A stretch of DNA of 36,446 nucleotides from an uncultured Verrucomicrobiae bacterium (lineage in GTDB: Bacteria; Verrucomicrobiota; Verrucomicrobiia; Limisphaerales; J093). The DNA lies in NCBI GenBank assembly GCA_937946835.1, contig CALFAV010000015.1, forward strand, positions 1 through 36,446, in the 5' to 3' direction. The translations under genes and the position numbers were made by a program. The notes under the pieces were generated by a model. It worked only from the letters and a program-made list of their open reading frames with translations, was not told the DNA's origin and made no database searches. Positions 1-9,100 of this stretch are shown here, in pieces. Every line of letters starts with the position of its first letter. The stretch's first letter is position 1.

Positions 1-3000
1 CGGCCGCGCAACACCCCGGCCTGAAGCGCCGCCGGCCGGGCCACCAGCCGGGGGCGCAGGGCCTCGACCGTGACGCCCCACAGCAGCTCCACCGCCGCCC
101 CTTCGGCACTGCTCACCCGCAGTTTCACCAGCCCGCCGGGGATCGAGGCGTCGGCGGCGGCCACGGTGTAATCCAGCGGCACTTCGGTCAGCCCGGGCAA
201 AGTGGGGGCGCCGAGGGAGGTCTGGACGGTGAGGTTGGCGGGTTTTTCGAGGACCTCGACCCGCAGACCGGTCAGGGCCACCGGGCTGAGATTGATCAGG
301 CGCACCCGTCCGGTGGCCGCGCCTTCCTCGACCACCCGGAAACTGGTCTGCGCCGGATCGGCCCTCATGCCGATGAGGGTGAAGCGGTCCTGGACCTCGG
401 CCACGTCCACGCCCGGATGCACGGCGCCGATTTCGTACACCCCGGCCTCGTTGGGCAGGGGCTGCCAGGTGGTGCGGAAGGTGCCGTCGGCCCCGCTCAG
501 CGCGGAGATCACCCGGGTGGTGTCGCGCAAGCGAATGTGGATGTTCACCAGCACCGAGGGCATCGGCTGGCCGAGCGGGTTGCGGGCGATGCCGTAAAAC
601 TCGACCGGCGTGCCGGCCAGGGCCTGCTCGAGGTCCGTGGCCACGGTCACCCCGTAGGCCGCCCGCACCTGGACGGGCACGGCGCTGACGCGGGCGTTGT
701 TGTCCTCGAGCCCTTCGCGGACCTGGTCGGCCACGTCGGTGACCACCACGATCCAGTAGTTGCCGGTCTTGAGCGGGGCCTGGACGGCGATGGTTTGCTC
801 GAAGCGCTGGTTGACGGGCAGCGTACCGGTAAAGCTGTACTGGCGCAGGAGCTGGTCGTCACCCACCACCGGGTCGCTGGAGAGGTAAATCCGGGTCAAC
901 CAGTTCGTGCCGGCCGGGGCCAGGCCCTGGTTGACCACGCTGTAGGTCACGTTGAAGAGCGTGTCGGCCGTGACAAACTCCGGGGCCTCGACCCGCCCCA
1001 CCACCAGGTCCGGCAGGTCACGGTCACTGACCACCAACGTGTCCTCACCCGGGGAAAAACCGGCCGCGACGGCCTGGAGCGTCACGGTCTGGTCCCCGTC
1101 CACTTCGTTGTCCTGAACGGTATTGACCGGGAAGGTGGCGGAAACGGCGCCGGCCGGGATGGTCACCGTGGGCGGCACGGTGGCCTCGGTCGTGTCGCTG
1201 CTGCTGAGGTTGACGAGCAGGGCCGCGTTGGTGGCGGTGTTCCGGCTCACCGTGGCGGTGGTGGCCGGGCTGAGGCCCTCGGCCACGAGCTTGCGGGCCA
1301 CGACCAACGTCAACGCCGGACCGTCATTGTCGCGCACCATGAGGCGGGCGGGCGGGCTTTCAGCCAGGCGGAGGCGCCCGGCACTGGACAGCGGGTGGGC
1401 GCGGATGAGGACCTCCTGGTCGCCGTCCACCAGGGTGTTTTCCACCGCCGCCACGGGCGCGCTGACCGATTCGCGGTTGGCGGGGAGCGTCACGCGCCCC
1501 GGCACGGTCAGGCGCGCCGGCAGGCTGCTGGTCAGGTCCACCTCGATGGCCTGCGGGCCCACCGGGGAGCGGGTCACGGTCAGATTGGCCGCCTGCGGGC
1601 CGTCGCCCTCGCTGACGCTCGGCCGGTCCACGGTGACCGTGATCTGGGGCACGTCGTTGTCCTCGATGGCCAGGCGGGCCGCGGCCGTCTGGTAGCCGGG
1701 CGCGGCGGCGCGCAGTTCATATTCCAGGGTCGGTTCGAGGAGGAAATCGTCCACGGGCACCACCTCGACCGTGGCCGCGGCCTGGTGGGCGGGGATGACC
1801 ACCGGCCCGGGCGCCAGCACCTGATCGGGGGCCGCGGATTCAAAGGCCACCGCCAGCGGCTGCTCGGTGACCAGCTCCCGCGTCACGGTCAGGGTCACCC
1901 GCTGGTCTTCGCGGATGCTCGGCCGGGCGAACTGCAGCGTCAGCCGCGGCACGTCCACGTCCAGCACCCGGACCTCGGCCGACGCACTGGAATAGCCGGG
2001 GGCCGCGGCGGTCAGGCGGGCCGTTTGCGGGCCGTCCACGCGGTCATCGCGCAACACGCGCAGGGTGAAGGTGGCGTCGCTGCGGCCGGCCGGGATGAGC
2101 ACCGAGGCGGGCGCCTGGATTTCGGTCGGCGCGCTGTTGTCGAGGGTTACGGTCAACGCGGTGTCGCGCTCGCCGCTGCGCACCACCGTGCCGGTGAAGG
2201 TGGGCGGCTGGGCGTCCTCGCGGATTTCGGTCAGGCCCAGGCGCAGGGTGAGGACGCGCGGCACGGTCGTGGCCGCGCCGGCCTCGCGGCGGTTGTTGGC
2301 CTCGTTCTGCTCGACCACCGCGTCGCGGGCATCGGTGGTCACCGCCAGGCGCAGGGTGCCGGTCGGCGCATTGTCGGGCAGGGCCACGGTGGCCCGGCGG
2401 GTGACGCGGGCGCCGGCCGCCAGGCTGTCGGTGACCTCCACCAGCCCCAGCGCGCGCTCGCCGGTGGCGGCGTGGACAAAACTCAGGGCCTCCCGCCAGG
2501 GCGCGCTCGCCGGTGCAGTGCCGCGGTTTTCGACTTCCCAACTCAACTCGAACGGCTCACCCGGCCGGGCCTCGGCGGGGGCGGTGACGGCGTTGACCAC
2601 CAGGTCGGGAAGCGGCGGCCGGGTCAGCTCGAAGGGCCGCGTGGCCTGGTTGTTGCCCTCGTCCAGCTCGGCCTGCGCGTTGCCGAAGTCGGCCAGCACC
2701 ACCAGGCGATAAGCCCCGGGCGGCCAGGCGTGGCTCAGGGGCAGGGTGACCGTGGTTTCCCGCCGGTACTGGGCGCCCGGCGCCAGCGGCGTGGACAGGG
2801 CGGGCAACGTGGCCAGTTCGAGGCCGTCGGCCAGACCGCCCAGCGCCGGCACGAGCAGGAGACGGTCCTGCCAGGCGACGGTAGAGGGTGCGGACCCGAC
2901 GTTGCGCACCGTCCAGGCCACGGGGATGGCGGCGCCCTGGAGGGCCGAAGCCGGCGCCGTCAGATCGGTCGCCGCCAGGTCCGGCGCGCGCAGGGTGAGG

Positions 3001-6000
3001 GTGGCGGCGCTGACCGTGCGGTTGTTGGTTTCGACGCGCTCCGGCACGGCGTTGAGCGGGTCCACCTCGATGATGAGGTAATTCACGCCCGCGGCGGCCG
3101 GCGGCAGCACCAGGGTCTGGCTGCGGAGAACCTCCCCGTCCGGTGGCAGGTCTTCGGAGGCGGTGATCTGGGCGATGAGGCGGCGCTCGGCGCCGTCGGG
3201 GGTGGGCGCCACGTAGAGGGCTTCGCGCCACGGGGCCACGGCAGATTGGCGGCCGGTGTTGCGCACACGCCACTGGATGAGCACGGGCTGACCCAGTTGG
3301 GCTTCGGCCGGGGCGGTCAGGTCGGCGGGCACAAGATCAGCCAACTGCTCGACGTCCACGGGCCGGACCGTGGTGGTGAGGCTGCCGTTGAGGGTGGCCA
3401 CCGGCAGGGGCCGGGCCTCCACATCGGCCACTTCGAGGGTCGTGGGATCGCTGCCCAAGGTCAGGGGCAGGCGCTGGACGGGCAGCGGCGTGCGCAGCCC
3501 CAGGCGCGCCACCTCCTGCCAGCCGGCGCTGAAACTCTGCCCGGCCAGCAGCGCCACGCCGAAGCCCACCCGGCCCGCGCGCGTGCCGTTGAACAGCAGA
3601 CTGGCGCCGGCCGCCTGTGCACCGGGCACCACGTCCAGCAACTCGATCTGTGCCGGGTCAAACGCCACGCTGGCCCCCAGCGAGTTTTCCCCGCCCAGGG
3701 CAAAGAGCCGCACCGGCACCTCGACCCGCTCCGCGCTGAACCCGCTGGCATCCTCCACGCGCAGCAGCCGTCCCACCACCAACCGGGCACCTTCACTGAC
3801 GGCGGCGCCGACGCGGTTTTCCACCGCCACCGAGTACAAGCCGGCGTCGGCCGGTTGCAGGTCGTTCAAAACCAGGGTGGGCGTGGTGGCGCCGCTCACG
3901 CGCGGGCCGTCGCTCAGATTGGTGCCGTTGAAGCGCCAGCGATAGGTCAGCGGCTCGGTGCCGATCACCGCCACGCTGAACGAGACGGTGCCGCCGGGCG
4001 CGCCGGCGTCGCTCGCCGGCTGGGTCACGATGCGCGGGGCGGACAGGATCACCACCTGACCGGCGGCGCTGCTGACCGCCCGCGGGTTGCCGGCGGCGTC
4101 CACAAAGGCCACGGGCAGCGGCGTCGAGCCGATTTCCAGCGGGGCCGTGGCCGCTTCGCCCACCGCCGTAAACCGGAGCCGGACCAGTTCGCGCTCACCC
4201 GCGGCCAGGGTCTGGCCGGGCGGCAGCGAAAACAGCACCCCCACCCTGCCCTCCCCGGTCTGGCTGGTGTTGGCCAGGGCGGTGGCGCCCGCGGCGGGCA
4301 GGACTTCCACAAAGCGGAGTTTTTCCGGGTCATAGGTGACCGACCAGGAGCCGGCCGCCTCCCCGCCAAGCGCGCGCAGCGTGACCGGCACGTCCACGGC
4401 GCGGCCCTGCAAAATCTCGACCGTGCCCGGTTGCAGACGCCGTTCCTCGGCGCTGAGCGCCACCACCGCGGGCGGGGCGCTGGTGACCGCGCCCAGCGCG
4501 TTGGCCACAATGAGCCGGTACTCGCCCGCCTCGGCTTCGGTCACCGCCGGCAGGGTCAGGAGCCGATCAGTGGCGCCGGGCACGGGGGTCCCGTTGCGCT
4601 CCCAGCGGTAGGTCAATGGCGGCGTGCCGCGGGCCACGGCGGTGAGGGTGACCGCTTCGCCGGCGCGCACGGTTTGGGAGGCCGGCGACACCAGCAAGGT
4701 GGGGCGGAGCTGGTCAAGCTGGCCGCGGGGCAGACCTTCGGCCAGCGGAGACCCCAGCTCCTGCACCTCGGCGTCGCTGAGCGGCCGGTTGTAGAGCTGG
4801 AGGCTGTTGACGTAGCCGGCGGCGGTTTCGAGGTTGTTCTCGGTGAACAGCAGCGCCTCGGGACCGAGGGAGTAGGCATTGTCGGTCGTGGCCGGGATGC
4901 TGTGGCGGTGAACCAGCGTGCCGTTAATAAACTTGCCCACCGTGCCGGCGGGCACGTCCACCACAAAGGCCAGCCGATGCCACTGGTTGGGCGTGACCAG
5001 GCCCGCGCCGTGCTCGCCGCCGCTGATCCACAGACCGTTTTGAGGGCCCACATAAAACTCGGCGTCGTCGTTGTTGTCCGGGTCGGTCTGGAGCAGCGCG
5101 CGCCATTGCCGGTCCGAGCCGGCGGGGAACATCACATCGGCGATGAAGGTGTAACGGTTCAGCCGCGTGCCGCCGCCGTTGCCCCCGGCGTCGTGGAAGA
5201 GCCGGTACCCCTGCGGCTGGCTGGCGCGGGGAAAGCCCATCACCCGCGCGGGCGCGCCGCCGATGTCCCGGGTCGCGAAGCTTGTGACCGCCGCCGTGTC
5301 GCCCCGGTAAGCCAGGTCCGGGCCCACGCTGGCCACCAGGTCGCCCCCGTCAAAATCCCACTGGCCGATCAGCCCCTCGCGCAACCCGGGCTGGACGCTC
5401 AGGCGCGCCTCGCGGCTGGTGATGGCGCCGGCGGCGTTGGCCACGCGCACGCGGTACAGGCCCTGGTCGGCGCTGGTCACGCGGCGTCGCACCAGGCGCG
5501 GACCGGTTTCGCCCGGCAGATCGGCGCCGTCCTTTTGCCACTGATAGGACACGGGCGCGTCGCTGGCGACCGTGACGCGGAAGGCGGCGTTGGCGCCGGC
5601 ATAGACCGTCTGATCGGCCGGCTCGGACGTGAACGACGGCGGCAGCAGGGGGGCAATCTGCACCGAGCCGTTGACGTACGTGGCGGGAACGAGGGCCCCG
5701 GCGGCGTTGACGGCCTGGCGGGGCAAAGGGGTGTCGCCAAAGGTCAGCGCGACCGTGCCGGCGCCGCCCCGCGCCTCAAAGCGCAACTGCGCCAGCGCCC
5801 GTGTGCCGGCCGCGAAGGTCTCCCCGGGCGGGAGCGACAGCGCCAATCCCACCCGGCCGGCGTCGGCCTGGGACACGTTCGCGAACAGGGTGGCGTTGGT
5901 AAGGCCCTCGGCCAGCACGGCCTGTTGGAAGCGCAGGCGGGCGGGGTCGAAGACCACGCTCCAGCTCAGGGCGTTTTCCGTGCCGTCGGCAGTGAGGGTG

Positions 6001-6140
6001 ACCGGCACGGTGACGGGCCGGGTGTCCACGGCGGAGACCGTGCCCAGGGCGAGCTGGGGGTCAGCGCGGCCGGGCAGTTGCAGCAGCAGGGCGGCGAGGC
6101 CACCCAACCACACGGTCGGCCAACGACAAGGGCGGTTCAT
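1..6140 (-). CDS. Giant secreted multi-modular protein with cohesin-like, Ig, LamG, CARDB and Calx-beta-like modules (3' end beyond window)
   Basis: An open frame of 2046 codons starts at the ATG at 6140 and runs off the window start, so the C-terminus is missing. A signal peptide covers residues 1-26 (hydrophobic GGLAALLLQLPG, then RADP). Modules read from the translation: cohesin-like at about 28-165, 570-700 and 793-928 (each with a 'FDPA'/'YDPEKLRF' strand and 'GRVG' turn); Ig-like at 168-250, 478-560 and 702-790 (YQW/YRW and GxYxVxVxN signatures); a LamG/concanavalin-like fold at 255-465 (GQWDFDGG, QWHRLAFVVD, LYNRPLSDAEV); CARDB at 932-1050, 1053-1173, 1177-1293 and 1709-1825 (PDLVV start, ExNN end); four Calx-beta-like repeats at 1296-1707; then Ig-like carboxypeptidase-regulatory-type sequence. 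No catalytic domain is visible. It lies 39 bp downstream of the equally large gene at 6180-11840 and is probably co-transcribed. Likely an adhesive or scaffold-like surface protein (inference). Confidence 0.9.
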   Translation of the reverse strand, partial: MNRPCRWPTVWLGGLAALLLQLPGRADPQLALGTVSAVDTRPVTVPVTLTADGTENALSWSVVFDPARLRFQQAVLAEGLTNATLFANVSQADAGRVGLALSLPPGETFAAGTRALAQLRFEARGGAGTVALTFGDTPLPRQAVNAAGALVPATYVNGSVQIAPLLPPSFTSEPADQTVYAGANAAFRVTVASDAPVSYQWQKDGADLPGETGPRLVRRRVTSADQGLYRVRVANAAGAITSREARLSVQPGLREGLIGQWDFDGGDLVASVGPDLAYRGDTAAVTSFATRDIGGAPARVMGFPRASQPQGYRLFHDAGGNGGGTRLNRYTFIADVMFPAGSDRQWRALLQTDPDNNDDAEFYVGPQNGLWISGGEHGAGLVTPNQWHRLAFVVDVPAGTVGKFINGTLVHRHSIPATTDNAYSLGPEALLFTENNLETAAGYVNSLQLYNRPLSDAEVQELGSPLAEGLPRGQLDQLRPTLLVSPASQTVRAGEAVTLTAVARGTPPLTYRWERNGTPVPGATDRLLTLPAVTEAEAGEYRLIVANALGAVTSAPPAVVALSAEERRLQPGTVEILQGRAVDVPVTLRALGGEAAGSWSVTYDPEKLRFVEVLPAAGATALANTSQTGEGRVGVLFSLPPGQTLAAGERELVRLRFTAVGEAATAPLEIGSTPLPVAFVDAAGNPRAVSSAAGQVVILSAPRIVTQPASDAGAPGGTVSFSVAVIGTEPLTYRWRFNGTNLSDGPRVSGATTPTLVLNDLQPADAGLYSVAVENRVGAAVSEGARLVVGRLLRVEDASGFSAERVEVPVRLFALGGENSLGASVAFDPAQIELLDVVPGAQAAGASLLFNGTRAGRVGFGVALLAGQSFSAGWQEVARLGLRTPLPVQRLPLTLGSDPTTLEVADVEARPLPVATLNGSLTTTVRPVDVEQLADLVPADLTAPAEAQLGQPVLIQWRVRNTGRQSAVAPWREALYVAPTPDGAERRLIAQITASEDLPPDGEVLRSQTLVLPPAAAGVNYLIIEVDPLNAVPERVETNNRTVSAATLTLRAPDLAATDLTAPASALQGAAIPVAWTVRNVGSAPSTVAWQDRLLLVPALGGLADGLELATLPALSTPLAPGAQYRRETTVTLPLSHAWPPGAYRLVVLADFGNAQAELDEGNNQATRPFELTRPPLPDLVVNAVTAPAEARPGEPFELSWEVENRGTAPASAPWREALSFVHAATGERALGLVEVTDSLAAGARVTRRATVALPDNAPTGTLRLAVTTDARDAVVEQNEANNRREAGAATTVPRVLTLRLGLTEIREDAQPPTFTGTVVRSGERDTALTVTLDNSAPTEIQAPASVLIPAGRSDATFTLRVLRDDRVDGPQTARLTAAAPGYSSASAEVRVLDVDVPRLTLQFARPSIREDQRVTLTVTRELVTEQPLAVAFESAAPDQVLAPGPVVIPAHQAAATVEVVPVDDFLLEPTLEYELRAAAPGYQTAAARLAIEDNDVPQITVTVDRPSVSEGDGPQAANLTVTRSPVGPQAIEVDLTSSLPARLTVPGRVTLPANRESVSAPVAAVENTLVDGDQEVLIRAHPLSSAGRLRLAESPPARLMVRDNDGPALTLVVARKLVAEGLSPATTATVSRNTATNAALLVNLSSSDTTEATVPPTVTIPAGAVSATFPVNTVQDNEVDGDQTVTLQAVAAGFSPGEDTLVVSDRDLPDLVVGRVEAPEFVTADTLFNVTYSVVNQGLAPAGTNWLTRIYLSSDPVVGDDQLLRQYSFTGTLPVNQRFEQTIAVQAPLKTGNYWIVVVTDVADQVREGLEDNNARVSAVPVQVRAAYGVTVATDLEQALAGTPVEFYGIARNPLGQPMPSVLVNIHIRLRDTTRVISALSGADGTFRTTWQPLPNEAGVYEIGAVHPGVDVAEVQDRFTLIGMRADPAQTSFRVVEEGAATGRVRLINLSPVALTGLRVEVLEKPANLTVQTSLGAPTLPGLTEVPLDYTVAAADASIPGGLVKLRVSSAEGAAVELLWGVTVEALRPRLVARPAALQAGVLRG

Positions 6141-6179
6141 GGTTCCACCTCGAAGGCTTGAGGGTTGCATGACCGGCGG

Positions 6180-9100
6180 TCATTCCACCAGGCGCACGCG
6201 GAAGAAGCGCTGCGTGCCGGACGGTTCGAGGGTGAAGCGCAGCCGTCCGTCCGGGCCCGCGGTTTGCTCCGGAGCGGCCGGCTCCCAGACCCGCAAGTCG
6301 CTCGAGGCTTCGAGCACGACCCGCCGTCCGGCCTCGCCCTGCCACTCGAGCAGCAGTTGTCCCGGGTCGGCACCGGCGGCGCCGAGGCGGAGCAGGCCGG
6401 CGTCCGGTTCGGGCAGGAGGTAGGCGGCGGCGGCCGCCTGCAACATCAGCGGCTCGGCCAGTTCGCTGGCCGCTTCGAGGGCGACCGGCGAGTGTTCCAG
6501 GCGCAGGGTCACCGGCCCGTCGGAGCGGCGCCGGAAGTCGCACACGAGCACCTCCGCTTCGCCGGTTCGGAACCGGGCGCCGGCGGGTAGGGCCACCGCC
6601 AGCCCGACACGACCTTCGGACGCGGCCTGGGTGTTTTGCATCACCAACGCGCCGGGGGCGTCACGTCCGGCCGAGGCTCCCTCCCAGGCCAGCTCGGCGG
6701 GGTCAAAGCCCAGGCTGAAGCCGAGGGAATTTTCGCCGCCCAGGGCGACCAGGCGCACGGCCACGCGCACGCGCTCGGGCGCCGCCGGCAGCCGGCTCAG
6801 GGACAACAGCCGGGCGGCCGTGGGGATCAGCGCCGACGGGGACCCCCCGGCCAGGGTGATGCCGTTGGGGCCGCCGGCCGCGGTCTTGGGATCCAACCCG
6901 GCGGCGTAACGCCCGGCCTGAACCCAGTCGGCGATGCTGATGGTGCCGTTGCCGAGGGTGTCGCGCGGGGCGCAGTCGGCGCGGGCGAACTCGCTGGCGT
7001 TGCCGGGGGTGTCCAGCCCCACGGCCATGCGGCCGACCATGGTCCAGTCGGCCACGGTGAGGGTGCCGTCCCCGGCCGGGCGCGGCATCAGGTCGGCCTC
7101 GAAGCCGGCGCCGGGGTCGGAGGTGTCCACCATCACGGTGGCCACGCGGCTGGTGACGGCGCCGAGGGCGTTCTGGGCCACCACGTGATAATCGCCGGCC
7201 TGGGCGGGTTGGATGGCGGTCAGTTCGAGCACCGGCTGGGTGGCGCCGGGGAGCACGGCCTGGTTGAAGAACCACTGGTAACTGAGCGTGCCGGTGCCGC
7301 GGGCCTCGGCCACGAGGCGGGCGGTTTGGCTGCGGAACACGCGCTGGCTTTGCGGATGCCGCACAAACGAGGGCGTGTAATCACCCCAGTCGGCAATGGT
7401 GGCGGTGGCAGCATTGGCCAGGTTCCAGTCTTCGCTGTCGGCGGCAAAGCCCACCAGGATGGTGTCGGGCATCTCAAAGGTGGTTTGGGCACGCTGGGTC
7501 CAGGTGCTGCCGTCGGTGCTGGTGTAGGCGCGGAAGGTCTGGCCGCTGCGCTGCAGGCGCACCCAGGCGTTGGGCAGTGGCACGCCGGACAGGGCAGCGG
7601 CCCACTCATCCGAACTGCCGCCCTGGGTGAGGCGGCGGTGGAAGGCGATCACGTTGGCGCGGTTGGGCTGGTACACCGAGATCCTCAAATGCCGGCTGTT
7701 GGCCCCGGGCTGCTCGCGGGCCATGAGCACCACGTTCGCCCAGTATTGGGGTGAACTGAGGGCCACGACCCGCAGCCGCACGTCAAAATCACCCGTGCGC
7801 GGTTCCTGGTAGAACTGGAAGTGGTCGGCGTTGTTCCAGATTGTGCCGCCGCCCGCTTTGAGTTCGAAGGCGACACCGTCGTGGGTGTAGGCCTCGCGCG
7901 TGCCGGTGGGGGTGCCCACGGTCAGGCTGCTCAACGGCAGCACGGTGCCCTCGAAGGTCTGCGGGCTGCTCAGCGTGTTGCCCAGCAGGTCGGTCAAACC
8001 GACGGTGTGCAGGGTGAACCGCTCGCCGCTCACCGGCGGGAAGTACAGGGCCACGCTGCGGTTGCCGGGCCGCGGCACCACCGGATTGGGTTGCACGCCG
8101 GCAAGGGCGTAGTTGGCCGGATCGGCCAGCGTGGCGGCGGTCACCTCCTCGTCAAACAGCACCCCCACCAGCCCGCCGTCGCGGAGCACCACGGCCGAGG
8201 TCACCGCCGGGCCGCGCGTGTCCACCAGGAAACTGCCCTCGAAGGCGTCGCCCGCTTCTCCCGCCACGCCGTTGCCGTTCTGGTCCATCGCCGGCAACAG
8301 GCCGGTGGCGTCGGCAAGGTTCGGCCCGATGCGAACGCGGATGATTCCGTGAGTGCTTTGGCCGGGGAAGCGGAGGCGATACTCCCGGCTGCTGAGCGCC
8401 TGGATGGCACTGACCGGGATGGCGCCGGCCGGGCCGGTGATCTGGACGTCGGCCGCGGTGAAGGTGGCCGGGTTGATCGGCGTGTTGAACGTCACGTCCA
8501 CGTGGTCCACCACCGGCAGGGTTGGGGCGCTCGGGGTCATGGCCACGACCATGGGACCACCGGACCGGGCGATGATGCCGCCGGCAAAATTCACCGCGTC
8601 GGCCGAGGCCAGCAGGGCGTTCAGATGCACCATCGCCCCGGCGCGAAGGGCGTACACATTGATGTTGCCCAGAACCAGTTTGGAGCCGTTGTGGAGCACC
8701 AGACCGTCGGTGCCGACGCCGAAGAGGTAAAGGGCCTCGGGCGCGCCACCCGCCCCGCGGTTGCCGTTGTCCACCGCGTCCACCAGGCGCAGCACCGCCG
8801 GTTGGCCGGGCCGGCCCACCTCGAGCCGGCCGAGGCCGAAATTGCCGGTGGTGTGACCGGTCGGGCCGGCGTCCTGACCGCCCACCTCGAGAGTTTGCTC
8901 GCCGGGGCCGGTGAAGAGCACCACGGCGTTGTGGAGGCTGATCTGGGACTCATCGGTGTGGTTGAAAGTGAAGCCGCGGGTGAGTTCCAAGGTGCCGAAG
9001 TCCGTCACCTCGACCCGGGCCGGCGCGCGCACGTCCAGGCGGGCGGCCTTGATCCGGCCGGAGGAGTCGGGCACCTGAATCCGGGCCACGCGGGACAAGG

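Noticed and set aside
417..6161. A 1914-codon open frame on the plus strand opposite the giant cohesin-like gene
   Set aside because: Its translation is dominated by Gly, His, Arg and Gln with no domains, the usual product of reading GC-rich coding DNA backwards. The minus frame encodes clear Ig, CARDB and cohesin-like modules.
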